From Alteromonas sp. ALT199 (GTDB lineage Bacteria > Pseudomonadota > Gammaproteobacteria > Enterobacterales > Alteromonadaceae): a DNA stretch of 64,000 nucleotides. This document shows positions 8,608 through 18,284 of this stretch, piece after piece; position 1 is the stretch's first letter; each line of letters starts with the position of its first letter. The translations under genes and the position numbers were made by a program. The notes under the pieces were generated by a model, which saw only the letters and a list, made by a program, of their open reading frames with translations, was not told the origin of the DNA and made no database searches. The stretch covers positions 1-64,000 of the forward strand of contig NZ_JAHHDX010000124.1 of the NCBI RefSeq assembly GCF_018619335.1. Reading direction: 5' to 3'.

Positions 8608-9167
8608 TAGCGGTAAACAACCACTCCGCGACGGTTTTGAGCAAATGCATACTCAGTAGAACCCATCACTGCTGGTTTTTCTTCACCGTATGAAACTACC
8701 ATCACTTGGCTGCTGCTTACGCCAGCATTAAGCAGGTAAGTTTCAACAGACTGCGCACGACGCTCGCCAAGCGCAATGTTGTACTCTGGTGTACCACGGC
8801 TATCAGTATGACCTTCAATGGTCACTTTAGTGCTTGGATTTTTAACCAAGAACGCCGCGTGCTTATCTAGAATACGTTGGAACTCTGGCTTAATGCCTGA
8901 GCGGTCAAAATCAAAGTAAACGGTTTGCTCGTTTTTCAGGGCTTCCATTTCTTGCTGAACCATTTCTTCTTGACGCTTCATGCGCTGCGCCGCTTCTGCT
9001 TTAACGCGCTGCGCTTCTGCTTCACGTGCATCAGCTTCTGCAGCCGCTTGTTCTTGTGCAAGACGGTTACGTTCAGCTGCCAATTCTTCTTCGCTAGGGC
9101 CTGAAGAACATGCCATCATTGTCACTACTGGTAAGGCGATAATGAAGCTCTTCATCACTTTATTCAT
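8607..9167 (-). CDS. pal: Peptidoglycan-associated lipoprotein Pal
   Basis: Outer-membrane lipoprotein that binds peptidoglycan and TolB/TolA. A lipoprotein signal ends at MMAC. An Ala/Glu/Lys-rich coiled stretch follows, then an OmpA-like domain with the peptidoglycan-binding signature (VTIEGHTDSRGTPEYNIALG ... RRAQSVETYL). Two nearby ATGs exist; 9167 is preferred because AGGA sits 5 bases upstream, whereas it abuts the ATG at 9173. The product is 186 aa, with a somewhat longer linker than E. coli Pal. Confidence 0.96.
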   Translation of the reverse strand: MNKVMKSFIIALPVVTMMACSSGPSEEELAAERNRLAQEQAAAEADAREAEAQRVKAEAAQRMKRQEEMVQQEMEALKNEQTVYFDFDRSGIKPEFQRILDKHAAFLVKNPSTKVTIEGHTDSRGTPEYNIALGERRAQSVETYLLNAGVSSSQVMVVSYGEEKPAVMGSTEYAFAQNRRGVVVYR

Positions 9168-9213
9168 TTGCATCCTACTAATCCTTAAATTTTATTGTTT
9201 AGTCGTTAAATTG

Positions 9214-10569
9214 TTAGAACAAAAATGGTGACCAACTTGGCGATTTAACTTGCCCATTGGCTGCTGGTAACCTAGCTTTAAAGCGCCCGTCTAAAGAGAC
9301 CAGTGACAACACTTGGGTCCCCTCATGAAGGGTACTGTAAATAATCATGCTTCCATTCGGCGCTACACTTGGTGATTCATCTAAGTACGTCCGTGTCAGT
9401 ACTTGAGGTGATCCACCATCCAAAGACTGCTTAGCAATGTGATAGTTCCCATTAGTTTGGTTAACCATAATCATTTGCTTGCCATCAGGGGTTAGCGTAC
9501 CGCCAAGGTTTTGCTCACCTACGAAGGTAACGCGCCTTACTTTCCCAGAATTTAAATTTACGCTATATATCTGGGGTTTACCACCCCGTTCCGAGCTAAA
9601 TATTAAACCGCTGCCATCGGGTAGCCATGCAGGCTCTGTATCAATCGCTCTATTGCGTGTAACTCGGCGAAGATTTTTCGTCGCTAAGTCCATAACATAG
9701 AGTTCAGGGTTTCCATCTTTCGATAAAACCATAGCAAGTTGCTTGCCATCTGGTGAAAACACCGGGCTACTATTTATTCCAGGAAAATCAGTGATGCGCG
9801 TACGTTCACTGGTGTAGATATCTTGGATGAATATTTGCGGTCTACGGTTTTCAAAGCTCACATAGGCAAGCTTTTCACCGTCAGGTGACCATACTGGCGA
9901 CATAAGTGGCTCAGGTGACGACAACAAACGGGTTTCGTTCTCGCCGTCGTAGTCTGCAATCACTAATTGATAAGGCTTAGCCACGGTATCGCGGTCGCGA
10001 ACAATCACATAAGCAATTTTTGTTAAGAATGCACCGCGAACGCCAGTTAATTTCTCATACACTATGTCGCTAACTCGATGCGCATACTGACGAAAGTCTC
10101 GACCATTAATTACCGCCTGACGAGCAGCTAGAACGTGATTATTACTCGCGACTAAATTTCCGTTTTTGAGTACCTTTGCCTGGCCTTTATCAACTTGCCC
10201 TTTAAGCACATCAATAAGCTCATAAGATACAAGGAAACGGTCGCCGCCTTGAGGCTCGATGCTTCCCACTAATACGGTATCAACTCCAAGTGTTGCCCAC
10301 GCTGTGTAAGACACTTGCTCAGCGGTTTCTGGATACTGCGGCATTTTGTCTACAGAGACCGGGTTAAACTTACCGCTTCGCATTAAATCAGCCATCACTA
10401 CTTTGGAAATATCGCCTGGCATACTGCCCTGCCCTTTCCATTTAAATGGCACAACACCGATTGGGCGGGCGCTATCTACACCCTCGGTTATTACAATCTC
10501 TAAGGATGCAAATACTTTGACACTAAAGGCCATCGTAATAAGCGCTATCCATAAACCTAGTTTTTTCAT
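9214..10569 (-). CDS. tolB: Tol-Pal system protein TolB
   Basis: Periplasmic beta-propeller protein connecting Pal to TolA. A signal peptide ([21 protein letters not shown]) is followed by an N-terminal alpha/beta domain ([17 protein letters not shown]) and six WD40-like/PD40 blades, each recognisable by SPDGxxLAY-type motifs ([69 protein letters not shown]). Its 451 aa is normal. The start codon lies 4 bases from the tolA stop. Confidence 0.97.
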   Translation of the reverse strand: MKKLGLWIALITMAFSVKVFASLEIVITEGVDSARPIGVVPFKWKGQGSMPGDISKVVMADLMRSGKFNPVSVDKMPQYPETAEQVSYTAWATLGVDTVLVGSIEPQGGDRFLVSYELIDVLKGQVDKGQAKVLKNGNLVASNNHVLAARQAVINGRDFRQYAHRVSDIVYEKLTGVRGAFLTKIAYVIVRDRDTVAKPYQLVIADYDGENETRLLSSPEPLMSPVWSPDGEKLAYVSFENRRPQIFIQDIYTSERTRITDFPGINSSPVFSPDGKQLAMVLSKDGNPELYVMDLATKNLRRVTRNRAIDTEPAWLPDGSGLIFSSERGGKPQIYSVNLNSGKVRRVTFVGEQNLGGTLTPDGKQMIMVNQTNGNYHIAKQSLDGGSPQVLTRTYLDESPSVAPNGSMIIYSTLHEGTQVLSLVSLDGRFKARLPAANGQVKSPSWSPFLF

Positions 10570-10573
10570 ACCA

Positions 10574-11455
10574 CTATAATTCCACTTTTAAAGTTATGTC
10601 TTTTAGCTGCTCGTAAACATCCGGTGCATCTGATACGGGTAGCTTTTCTGCACGGCGCACTGCACTTTCTGCAGCGCGGCACAGCGCGTCATTACCGCCT
10701 AGCACGCGAATACTGGTTACAAAACCTGTGGTAGCCAGCCGTATATTCAAGCGACAGGTTTTACCGTTATAGCTGTCGTCAGAATACAAGTTGCGCTTAA
10801 TGGTTTGCTGAATTAGCGCTGTATAGCGCTCAACTTCAGTTAGTACCTGCTTTCGTCTACGTTCTTGCTGAGCTGCTTGCTCTTGTGCTAACTGCTCTTG
10901 CATGATCCTTTCCATCTCTGCACGTTCAGCCGCTTCTTTTTTCTTACGCTCTGCATCAGCTTTCGCTTTTGCTTCACGTTCTTTGCGTTCTTTCTCTTTT
11001 TGCGCGGCTAGGCGTTCTAGGTCTTTTTGTCTTTTCGCCTCGGCAGCTTCAGCCTCACGCTTTTCTTTAGCACGCTTAGCTGCTAGCTGCTGTTGACGCT
11101 TTTTCTCAGCTGCCGCTTGTGCTTTTCTTTGTTTCTCCCGCTCTTGGGCTCGCGCTTGCGCTTCGGCTTGTGCCTGGGCCTTTTTCTGGTCAGCTATAGC
11201 TTGCGCATCAATAAAGGTTGCTTCAATTACTGGGGCATTAGAAGGTGCGCTAGGGAGCGGTTCAGGCGAGAAACTGACGCTAATAAGTAACAGTGCAGCA
11301 ATAATGGCGTGCAAACCTAACGACTTGTACAAACCAAGTTGTTCAGGCGTCATTTTACTTTTCTTGTTACCTTTTTGTTTCGTCTCCGCGCGCTCTCCTT
11401 CCTTCGAGGAAGCATTCTTTTGAACAGTGCTGTTGGACACTTCAGGTTTCGACAT
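10574..11455 (-). CDS. tolA: Tol-Pal system protein TolA
   Basis: Inner-membrane-anchored protein that spans the periplasm and transmits proton-motive energy from TolQR to Pal/TolB. One transmembrane helix ([18 protein letters not shown]) is followed by a long Ala/Lys/Glu/Arg-rich helical domain of about 130 residues and a small C-terminal domain with conserved Cys residues ([26 protein letters not shown]). The ATG at 11455 gives 293 aa. A TTG at 11470, overlapping the end of tolR, is the alternative start. The repetitive domain is shorter than in E. coli TolA. Confidence 0.94.
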   Translation of the reverse strand: MSKPEVSNSTVQKNASSKEGERAETKQKGNKKSKMTPEQLGLYKSLGLHAIIAALLLISVSFSPEPLPSAPSNAPVIEATFIDAQAIADQKKAQAQAEAQARAQEREKQRKAQAAAEKKRQQQLAAKRAKEKREAEAAEAKRQKDLERLAAQKEKERKEREAKAKADAERKKKEAAERAEMERIMQEQLAQEQAAQQERRRKQVLTEVERYTALIQQTIKRNLYSDDSYNGKTCRLNIRLATTGFVTSIRVLGGNDALCRAAESAVRRAEKLPVSDAPDVYEQLKDITLKVEL

Positions 11456-11462
11456 ATCTATA

Positions 11463-11882
11463 CTACTCAACCGGATCCGTCATCAACCCTACTGAAGGCA
11501 CACCAGCTTGTTGTAACAACACCATTAACTGTATCACCTCGTTGTATGCTACTTGTCCATCGCCTTTTACAACAACAGGCGTATTAGGCTCTTTGGTTAA
11601 TTGTGCTTTCACTATGGCACCCAACTCATCTTCACTGATTGGCGATTCTTGGTCTTCGCCAACATTCAAAAAGTAGCGGCCTTTAACATCTACCGAAGCA
11701 ATAATAGGTGGGTTGTCTTCCTGCTCAATTGGGTTAGCACTGGCTTTGGGCAAATCTACTTTCACCCCTTGAGAAATAAGTGGCGCCGTTACCATAAAGA
11801 TAATAAGCAGCACTAACATCACGTCGATGTAAGGTACTACGTTTATCTCTGATACCGGTCTGCGGCGTTTTCTTACATACAT
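11463..11882 (-). CDS. tolR: Tol-Pal system protein TolR
   Basis: ExbD/TolR family subunit of the proton-driven TolQR motor. The short N-terminus (RKRRRPVSEINVVPYIDVMLVLLIIFMV) contains the single transmembrane helix and its conserved Asp (YIDVMLVL) used in proton translocation. The periplasmic domain follows, ending VPSVGLMTDP. 139 aa is normal. It lies between tolQ and tolA in the canonical order. Confidence 0.96.
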   Translation of the reverse strand: MYVRKRRRPVSEINVVPYIDVMLVLLIIFMVTAPLISQGVKVDLPKASANPIEQEDNPPIIASVDVKGRYFLNVGEDQESPISEDELGAIVKAQLTKEPNTPVVVKGDGQVAYNEVIQLMVLLQQAGVPSVGLMTDPVE

Positions 11883-11911
11883 AACAAGTCCTCCGTTTGG
11901 AACGTAAACGC

Positions 11912-12601
11912 TTAGGCTTGTTGTTGTGCTTGCGCAGCAACCGCTTGGCGATGAAGAATTGCCGAGAACTCTTCCATAAAGTTGCCATAGCTATTTTCTA
12001 GCTTCTCAACTTGGTGGCTGAAACGGTTGTATGCGATTACAGCAGGAATAGCTGCAAATAGACCAATGGCGGTTGCAATAAGCGCTTCTGCAATACCAGG
12101 TGCAACCATTGCAAGGGTTGCTTGCTGCACTTCACCTAACGCGATGAAGGCATTCATTATTCCCCAAACAGTTCCGAAAAGACCAATGTAAGGGCTAATA
12201 GAACCTGCAGTAGCTAAAAAAGGTAGACGACTTTCTAGCTCTTCAACTTGGCGAGACATAGAAACGCGCATAGCGCGGTATGTACCGTCGACAGTGCCAT
12301 TGGTTGCCGTATTTGATTTGCGCAGGCGAACAAACTCTTTAAAACCTGAACAAAAAATACTGCCCATACCGGTTAGGTTAGTTCTTGCTGAAAGCTCTTG
12401 ATAAAGTCGGTTTAAATCAGCCCCCGACCAAAACTTGTCTTCAAACTGACGCATTTCATTACGTGCAGCTGAAAGTGCTTTACTTCGTTGAAATATAAAT
12501 GTCCAAGACGCGACTGAAACGCTCAATAGTAAAAGCATAACAAGTTGAACAATAAAGCTTGCTTGTAAGAACAAGCCAATAAAAGTGAGATCAGATGACA
12601 C
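11912..12601 (-). CDS. tolQ: Tol-Pal system protein TolQ
   Basis: MotA/TolQ/ExbB family inner-membrane channel subunit with three transmembrane segments (near residues 15-37, about 138-160 and about 172-195). The conserved core reads [22 protein letters not shown] ... [19 protein letters not shown]. The start codon is GTG at 12601 and overlaps the end of ybgC by 11 bases, which suggests translational coupling. 229 aa is standard. Confidence 0.96.
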   Translation of the reverse strand: MSSDLTFIGLFLQASFIVQLVMLLLLSVSVASWTFIFQRSKALSAARNEMRQFEDKFWSGADLNRLYQELSARTNLTGMGSIFCSGFKEFVRLRKSNTATNGTVDGTYRAMRVSMSRQVEELESRLPFLATAGSISPYIGLFGTVWGIMNAFIALGEVQQATLAMVAPGIAEALIATAIGLFAAIPAVIAYNRFSHQVEKLENSYGNFMEEFSAILHRQAVAAQAQQQA

Positions 12602-12989
12602 GCGAAATTTCCCCTAACAAAGTACGTGGTAATCTTTTTGGCTTCATTACAGCCAAATCGACGCAGGCAACCTTAATATTTCCAGATACTAAGGTAACGC
12701 CTTGTTCATTTTTAATATTTTGTTGAAACGTCATACTAGCGCCTTTCAATTCTACAACGCGAGTTTCAATACTCAACAGTTGATTAAACCGCGCGGGCGC
12801 ATAGTTATGCATTTCAACGTGTTTGACGACAAAAGCGATAGATTGTTCCATTAGCGCATCTTGTTCGTAACCTAGCCCGCGAAGCCACTCAGTACGGGCT
12901 CTCTCCATAAACTTAAGGTAATTCGCATAATACACAATACCGCCAGCGTCGGTATCTTCGTAATACACCCTTACCTGATGTAAATGCAT
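12591..12989 (-). CDS. ybgC: Acyl-CoA thioesterase YbgC
   Basis: Hot-dog-fold thioesterase of the 4-hydroxybenzoyl-CoA thioesterase family, cytoplasmic, linked to phospholipid metabolism at the Tol complex. The catalytic-region motif [19 protein letters not shown] is intact with its Asp, and RARTEWLR follows. 132 aa is normal. GAGGAA lies upstream of the ATG. It is the first gene of the tol-pal operon, the usual position in gammaproteobacteria. Confidence 0.95.
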   Translation of the reverse strand: MHLHQVRVYYEDTDAGGIVYYANYLKFMERARTEWLRGLGYEQDALMEQSIAFVVKHVEMHNYAPARFNQLLSIETRVVELKGASMTFQQNIKNEQGVTLVSGNIKVACVDLAVMKPKRLPRTLLGEISRVI

Positions 12990-13176
12990 AACTATTCCTC
13001 AACCTTCAAATAAATTCATCCAAAATGCAGTTAAAACAACTATTTTCAGCGATAAATTGCAGAAAGAAAAAGCCCCGAAAACCGCACCAAGGCTAACTAT
13101 TAATCAAAATTAAACCATAAATAAACACACAATTAACACATTAGATTTTCTAATCCAAATATACAATTTTACTCAA

Positions 13177-13204
13177 TTGTGCTTTTTTCTGCGCTCCCTA
13201 TAAT
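13177..13204 (+). promoter_or_regulatory. Strong sigma-70 promoter of a putative small RNA
   Basis: TTGTGC (13177-13182), 16-bp spacer, perfect TATAAT (13199-13204), with a GCGCTCCC upstream flank and GC-containing discriminator like those of stable-RNA promoters. It points away from ybgC into the gap before ruvB, where no gene lies on the plus strand. Confidence 0.78.
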
Positions 13205-13210
13205 GCACAG

Positions 13211-13343
13211 CATCAGTCGTACAGAGCGTGATGGTGCTTAGCACGGTCATGCAAGAGATTTTCTCCTGTTAGACATGAGTTCCCTGGATTTATTTCCTTC
13301 AACACTTGTTGTTTTAGCCCGCTCTATGAGCGGGCTTTTTTTT
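13211..13343 (+). ncRNA. Putative small regulatory RNA between ybgC and ruvB
   Basis: A transcript of about 133 nt is predicted from the promoter at 13177-13204 to a textbook terminator at 13316-13343 (AGCCCGCTC-TAT-GAGCGGGCT followed by T8). A 5' hairpin can form from GCATCA and TGGTGC. An ATG inside (13275) has no ribosome-binding site and its frame runs through the terminator and the tandem array, so a protein is unlikely. The A/U-rich segment ACTTGTTGTTTTA before the terminator would suit Hfq binding. It recalls part of E. coli GlmZ, but that is from memory. I cannot assign it to a known RNA family. Confidence 0.6.
13316..13343 (+). terminator. Rho-independent terminator of the putative small RNA
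   Basis: Perfect 9-bp stem AGCCCGCTC/GAGCGGGCT with a TAT loop and an eight-base T tract on the plus strand. Confidence 0.9.
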
Positions 13344-13405
13344 GCCTACGGTTTTTCACTTGTATCTAGCGAAATAATCAGTACCTATACTAGCCGTTCG
13401 CTCTA

Positions 13406-13507
13406 TACTCGCGTTCTGTACTCGCGTTCTGTACTCGCGCTCAGTACTCGCGCTCAGTACTCGCGCTCAGTACTCGCGCTCAGTACTCGCGCTCAGTACT
13501 CGCGCAC
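13406..13507. repeat. 13-bp tandem repeat array (7 full units plus a partial)
   Basis: Two copies of TACTCGCGTTCTG (13406-13431) are followed by five identical copies of TACTCGCGCTCAG (13432-13496) and a broken eighth unit. The unit length is not a multiple of three and the array lies between a small-RNA terminator and the ruvB terminator, so it is probably non-coding. Copy number is likely variable between strains. Confidence 0.95.
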
Positions 13508-13573
13508 TATGATGAGCCGACATTGTTCCGATACCAGCATAAATTTGCATCACTAGAACTATTTACAAAGCCT

Positions 13574-13603
13574 AAAAAAGCCCAGCTATCCAGCTAGGCC
13601 TTT
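13574..13603 (-). terminator. Rho-independent terminator after ruvB
   Basis: On the minus strand a stem AGGCCTAGCT/AGCTGGGCTT with one mismatch is followed by T6. It lies about 40 bases after the ruvB stop codon. Confidence 0.75.
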
Positions 13604-13639
13604 AATACAAATCAACACCCTGTTAAACAAAGCGTTGAA

Positions 13640-14644
13640 TTATTCTGACGGAGTAAAGCCAAAGTGCAGATAGGCGCGCTGCGACACGATGCGACCCCGT
13701 GGCGTGCGCTGTAAGAAGCCCTGTTGAATAAGAAAGGGTTCAATTACATCTTCTATGGTTTCTTTTTCTTCACCAATGGCTGCGGCCAAGTTGTCTAGGC
13801 CTACTGGCCCACCATCAAATTTTTCAATAATAGTGGTAAGCAATTTGCGGTCCATGTAATCAAAGCCTTCTTTGTCTACATCAAGCATATCTAGGGCTTT
13901 AGCAGCGACATCAGCGCCCACAGTACCGTCGGCTTTAATCTCGGCATAATCTCGAACACGGCGAAGTAAGCGATTAGCGATACGCGGTGTACCTCTAGAG
14001 CGACGTGCCACTTCTTGAGCGCCATCCTCATTCATTTCTAAATTAAGATAGCTTGCACTTCTTGAAACAATGCTAGTGAGGTCTTTAACGTTGTAAAACT
14101 CTAAGCGCTGTACAATGCCGAAACGGTCCCGTAATGGCGACGTTAGCGAGCCTGCGCGTGTGGTTGCCCCCACCAAGGTAAAAGGAGGAAGGTCGAGCTT
14201 AATAGAGCGTGCCGCTGGCCCTTCCCCTATCATAATATCTAGCTGATAGTCTTCCATAGCTGGATAGAGAATTTCTTCCACGACTGGGCTTAAGCGGTGT
14301 ATTTCATCAATGAACAACACATCGTTGCGCTCAAGGTTGGTAAGCAACGCGGCAAGATCACCGGCTTTTTCTAGCACAGGACCTGAGGTTGTTTTGATGT
14401 TTACGCCCATCTCGTTAGCCACAATATTCGCCAAGGTTGTTTTACCTAAGCCTGGCGGGCCAAAAATAAGTAGATGGTCGAGCGCATCGTCGCGATTACG
14501 TGCCGCCTGAATAAATATTTCCATTTGCTCACAAACGTGAGGTTGCCCCGTGTAGTCATCCAACATCTTAGGGCGAATGGCACGGTCAATCACCTCATCT
14601 TCGGTACTGGCGTCAGGCGTAATCAGTCTGTCTGCTTCAATCAT
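13640..14644 (-). CDS. ruvB: Holliday junction branch migration helicase RuvB
   Basis: AAA+ ATPase that drives branch migration with RuvA. Walker A is [12 protein letters not shown], Walker B FIDEIHRL, sensor 1 GATTRAG, arginine finger region LRDRFG, and the C-terminal winged helix reads [20 protein letters not shown]. 334 aa is standard. It is last in the aspS-nudB-ruvC-ruvA-ruvB run. I see no CTG-N10-CAG LexA box in the short ruvC-ruvA gap. Confidence 0.98.
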   Translation of the reverse strand: MIEADRLITPDASTEDEVIDRAIRPKMLDDYTGQPHVCEQMEIFIQAARNRDDALDHLLIFGPPGLGKTTLANIVANEMGVNIKTTSGPVLEKAGDLAALLTNLERNDVLFIDEIHRLSPVVEEILYPAMEDYQLDIMIGEGPAARSIKLDLPPFTLVGATTRAGSLTSPLRDRFGIVQRLEFYNVKDLTSIVSRSASYLNLEMNEDGAQEVARRSRGTPRIANRLLRRVRDYAEIKADGTVGADVAAKALDMLDVDKEGFDYMDRKLLTTIIEKFDGGPVGLDNLAAAIGEEKETIEDVIEPFLIQQGFLQRTPRGRIVSQRAYLHFGFTPSE

Positions 14645-14713
14645 GATAGTTCTACTTTAGGGAATAACACGAAGACAGCATGACGTCGTTATCGCTGCCT
14701 TCACTACGCGCTA

Positions 14714-15334
14714 TTATATAGCGGCTTTTAAGGCATCGCGAATAACAGCTTCGCTTTCCATACCTTCAGTGTATACACTTTCAACCAGCTTACTGGCCTG
14801 TGCCGGTTTGTAGCCCAATGCGATAAGTGCGCTTTGCGCCTCTTCACGGGCGTCGTTTACTGCAACAATAGTGTTATTCGATAACAAGTCACTGCTAGGC
14901 GGCGGCATTACAATGCTTTGCGCTTTACCAAACTTAGCGAGTCTGTCTTTGAGTTCGACCACTAAACGTTCTGCGGTTTTCTTACCAATGCCCGGTAAGC
15001 TGACGAGTGCTGAAACGTCTTCATTTTGTACACTTGCCAAAAATTGCCCAGCCGACATACCAGATAAAATAGCTAAGCCCAGTTTAGGGCCTACACCATT
15101 AGCTTTTATTAACTCGCGAAATAAGCCTCGCTCCATTTTATCGGCAAACCCGAAAAGAAGTTGGGCATCTTCACGTACCACAAAGTGTGTATATACCACC
15201 ACTTCCTCACCAACTGCTGGCAGTTGATAAAAACTGGTCATGGGCATATGAATTTCGTAACCAACACCAGCTACGTCTACAAGAATTTCTGGAGGCTGCT
15301 TTTCAGCCAACGTACCGCGAATTCGTCCTATCAT
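14714..15334 (-). CDS. ruvA: Holliday junction branch migration protein RuvA
   Basis: Tetrameric junction-binding partner of RuvB. It has an N-terminal OB fold ([28 protein letters not shown]), tandem helix-hairpin-helix motifs ([37 protein letters not shown]), a flexible linker and a C-terminal RuvB-binding three-helix domain ([17 protein letters not shown]). 206 aa matches the family. Confidence 0.98.
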   Translation of the reverse strand: MIGRIRGTLAEKQPPEILVDVAGVGYEIHMPMTSFYQLPAVGEEVVVYTHFVVREDAQLLFGFADKMERGLFRELIKANGVGPKLGLAILSGMSAGQFLASVQNEDVSALVSLPGIGKKTAERLVVELKDRLAKFGKAQSIVMPPPSSDLLSNNTIVAVNDAREEAQSALIALGYKPAQASKLVESVYTEGMESEAVIRDALKAAI

Positions 15335-15370
15335 GAATAATCTCTGTAAAAGCGTTAGCTTCGAGCAGGA

Positions 15371-15889
15371 TTAGCGCAAGCGTCCACGTACGGTTTTGCG
15401 AGCTTGCCCTGCCATGTTTATCAGGCTCTGTTCGGTGTGTGCGTGACACAAGGCGACGGCTAAAGCGTCGGCAGCATCGGCTTGCGGTGTACCACTTAAA
15501 TTCAGCAGGTGCTTAACCATATGCTGAACTTGCGTTTTATCGGCGCCACCTTTGCCAACTACCGATTGCTTAATTTGCCTTGCACTGTATTCGGCTACTG
15601 GAAGCTGCGCTTGAGTGGCTGCAACAATAGCTGCACCTCTCGCTTGACCAAGCTTTAACGCCGAGTCAGGGTTTTTCGCCATGAATACTTGCTCAATAGC
15701 AAACTGCTCAGGCTTATATTGGCGAATAATATCGCCAACGCCGGTAAAAATGTTAGCAAGACGAGAAGGCAAATCGGTTGTGCCAACGCGAATACATCCG
15801 CTTGCCACATACACTAGTTTACCTTGCTTTCGCGCAATTATGCCGTAGCCTGTAATCCGAGAACCTGGATCTATACCCAGTATAACCAT
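15371..15889 (-). CDS. ruvC: Crossover junction endodeoxyribonuclease RuvC
   Basis: Holliday junction resolvase with an RNase H-like fold. Catalytic acidic residues lie in [14 protein letters not shown] (Asp), FAIEQVFM (Glu) and near the C-terminus in [16 protein letters not shown] (two Asp). 172 aa is normal. It starts at the last base of the nudB stop codon (TAATG). Unlike E. coli there is no yebC between nudB and ruvC. Confidence 0.98.
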   Translation of the reverse strand: MVILGIDPGSRITGYGIIARKQGKLVYVASGCIRVGTTDLPSRLANIFTGVGDIIRQYKPEQFAIEQVFMAKNPDSALKLGQARGAAIVAATQAQLPVAEYSARQIKQSVVGKGGADKTQVQHMVKHLLNLSGTPQADAADALAVALCHAHTEQSLINMAGQARKTVRGRLR

Positions 15890-16329
15890 TAAGGCACACT
15901 CGGTACAAACAAAGATACCGCTTCTCTATTTGAGGGAGACCATAAACGCCTTAACGCTTCATTTTTTGACACCCACTCAAACTGCAAATGCTCTGTCAAA
16001 ACAATAGGTAAATCGCTATTTATTTGAAGGGAAAATACGTGCTCTGTATTGTGCACAGTACCTGGGGGGTAACGGTGTAGCCAGCGGCTACGAATAATAT
16101 ATTTGTTTTGCTTACCGTGGTCGTTAACCACAAACCCGTGTTCTTTGGCATTAATACCAACTTCTTCACACACTTCACGATATGCAGTTTCTAAAGGTAA
16201 CTCGCCCTCTTCTAACGCGCCGGTTACCGACTGCCAAAAGGTGGGGTCGTCTTGTCGCTGTAAAAGCAGCACTCGGTAGTGTTGATCGTACAACACTACC
16301 AGTGCAGATTCAGGCTTCTTATACGCCAT
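15889..16329 (-). CDS. nudB: Dihydroneopterin triphosphate diphosphatase NudB
   Basis: Nudix hydrolase of folate synthesis that removes pyrophosphate from dihydroneopterin triphosphate. The complete Nudix box is [20 protein letters not shown] followed by VGI. N-terminal [14 protein letters not shown] and a late [16 protein letters not shown] match NudB. 146 aa is normal. It lies 3 bases after aspS, the same neighbour as in E. coli, and that context supports the specific name over a generic Nudix protein. Confidence 0.9.
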   Translation of the reverse strand: MAYKKPESALVVLYDQHYRVLLLQRQDDPTFWQSVTGALEEGELPLETAYREVCEEVGINAKEHGFVVNDHGKQNKYIIRSRWLHRYPPGTVHNTEHVFSLQINSDLPIVLTEHLQFEWVSKNEALRRLWSPSNREAVSLFVPSVP

Positions 16330-16332
16330 AAA

Positions 16333-18093
16333 TTATGATTGCTTTTTCACCGTTGCAATAGCAAGCTCTTCAAGCTGCTGTGGATTTGCTGGGCTAGGCG
16401 CCGATGTTAACGGGCATGCCGCTGTGGTGGTTTTAGGGAACGCCATTACGTCACGAATAGACGTTGCACCCGTCATTAGCATAACTAGGCGATCTAAACC
16501 AAAGGCAAGACCAGCATGCGGTGGCGCACCAAAGCGAAGTGCATCAAGTAAGAAGCCAAACTTGTTCTTCGCTTCTTCATCGTCAATACCAAGAATGTTG
16601 AATACTGTAGACTGCATATCTTCATTGTGAATACGTACAGAACCACCGCCTAACTCAACACCGTTTAGTACCATGTCGTACGCGTCTGAAAGAGCTTCAG
16701 CTGGGTTAGCTTTAAGTTCTTCTGGCGTTAGACCACGTGGTGCAGTGAACGGGTGGTGGATAGCGTGAAGCTGACCGTCGAACTCTTCAAACATTGGGAA
16801 GTCAACAACCCAAAGTGGCTTCCACTCGCCTTCAAGAAGCTCAAAGTCTTCACCAAGCTTAAGACGAAGTGCGCCCATCGCTTCGGTTACCACAGTGTAG
16901 CTGTCAGCACCGAACAATAGAATATCGCCACTTTGTGCGCCAGTGCGCTCAAGCATAGCGTTAGTGATATCTTCTGATAGAAATTTAAGAATTGGCGACT
17001 GTAGACCTTCAAGACCAGCACCAGCATCGTTCACCTTTATCCACGCTAAGCCTTTCGCACCATAAATACCTACAAATTTCGTGTATTCATCAATTTGCTT
17101 ACGCGAAAGTGACGCACCACCAGGTACACGGATAGCCGCAACGCGACCTTTCGGGTCGTTTGCTGGGCCGCTAAATACTTTAAAGTCAACGTTAGCAAGT
17201 AAGTCTGCTACGTCGGTTAACTCTAGCGGGTTGCGCAGGTCGGGCTTGTCACTACCAAAGCGCGTCATGGCTTCTTTGTAAGTCATACGCGGGAAGTCGC
17301 CAAGGTCAACATCTAGCATTTTGTTGAACAAGTCGCGGATCATACGTTCTGTAATAGACATTACGCCGTCAGCGTCTAAGAACGTGGTTTCGATATCGAT
17401 TTGGGTAAATTCTGGTTGGCGGTCAGCACGTAAGTCTTCGTCGCGGAAGCACTTAACGATTTGATAGTAACGGTCCATGCCCGACATCATCAGAAGCTGT
17501 TTGAAAAGCTGTGGCGACTGCGGAAGTGCAAAGAACTCGCCTTTGTGCGTGCGGCTTGGCACTAGGTAATCACGCGCACCTTCTGGCGTTGCTTTGGTAA
17601 GAATAGGCGTTTCAATATCTAGGAAACCTTCTTCTTCTAAGAAACGACGCACAGCACCAGTTACTTTTGCACGGAACTGTAAACGCTGGCTCATTACTGG
17701 ACGGCGAAGGTCTAAATAACGATAACGAAGGCGCTGTTCTTCTGAATTTTCTTGGTTCCAATCTAGAGGAAGTACGTCAGATTTATTGATAACTTCAAGG
17801 CCTGTGCCCAGAATTTCAATTTCCCCTGTGCGCATGTCTTTATTAACTTGTCCTTCAGGACGCGCACGAACTTTGCCCGTTAGCTTAACGCAGAATTCAC
17901 TGCGCAAGGTATTCGCTACCGATAGCACGTCTGGTAAATCTGGGTCGAACACCACTTGTACGATACCTTCGCGGTCGCGTAAGTCGATGAAAATTACACC
18001 GCCTAAATCGCGACGCTTGTTAACCCACCCGCAAAGGGTAACTTCTTGTCCAATGTATGATGAATCGATATTCCCACAGTAATCTGTGCGCAT
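16333..18093 (-). CDS. aspS: Aspartate-tRNA ligase
   Basis: Class IIb aminoacyl-tRNA synthetase that charges tRNA-Asp. It has an OB-fold anticodon domain ([26 protein letters not shown]), motif 2 [19 protein letters not shown], the bacterial GAD insertion domain, and motif 3 [13 protein letters not shown] place the start at 18093 (MRTDYCGN, 586 aa, close to E. coli's 590) because AAGGA lies 5 bases upstream. An in-frame ATG at 18228 would add 45 unconserved residues. Confidence 0.97.
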   Translation of the reverse strand: MRTDYCGNIDSSYIGQEVTLCGWVNKRRDLGGVIFIDLRDREGIVQVVFDPDLPDVLSVANTLRSEFCVKLTGKVRARPEGQVNKDMRTGEIEILGTGLEVINKSDVLPLDWNQENSEEQRLRYRYLDLRRPVMSQRLQFRAKVTGAVRRFLEEEGFLDIETPILTKATPEGARDYLVPSRTHKGEFFALPQSPQLFKQLLMMSGMDRYYQIVKCFRDEDLRADRQPEFTQIDIETTFLDADGVMSITERMIRDLFNKMLDVDLGDFPRMTYKEAMTRFGSDKPDLRNPLELTDVADLLANVDFKVFSGPANDPKGRVAAIRVPGGASLSRKQIDEYTKFVGIYGAKGLAWIKVNDAGAGLEGLQSPILKFLSEDITNAMLERTGAQSGDILLFGADSYTVVTEAMGALRLKLGEDFELLEGEWKPLWVVDFPMFEEFDGQLHAIHHPFTAPRGLTPEELKANPAEALSDAYDMVLNGVELGGGSVRIHNEDMQSTVFNILGIDDEEAKNKFGFLLDALRFGAPPHAGLAFGLDRLVMLMTGATSIRDVMAFPKTTTAACPLTSAPSPANPQQLEELAIATVKKQS

Positions 18094-18284
18094 GGTCCTT
18101 GACCCCTGATGTTTTCTTCTTGCTTCGCATGCAAGGAATTGGCGTTCAAAACCGTTTACTTTTGAGCTTAAGACTTTGCCAAAATTCGCGTAAACTTGCT
18201 GGCCAATTAACCGGCCCGCCCACTGCATGCATAATGTAATGATTTAAAGGCCGCATAGTATAAACAAATGCTTGATAAAGCCCA

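Noticed and set aside
13065-13095. Terminator-like GC stem upstream of ybgC (AGCC ... GGGCT then T5 on the minus strand)
   Set aside because: The stem is only about four to five pairs with a large loop; too weak to list as a terminator.
13275-13556. Open frame with Ser/Arg-rich repeats (RAQYSRSVLALSTRAQ-type)
   Set aside because: It has no ribosome-binding site, runs through a strong terminator, and its repeats are just the 13-bp tandem array translated.
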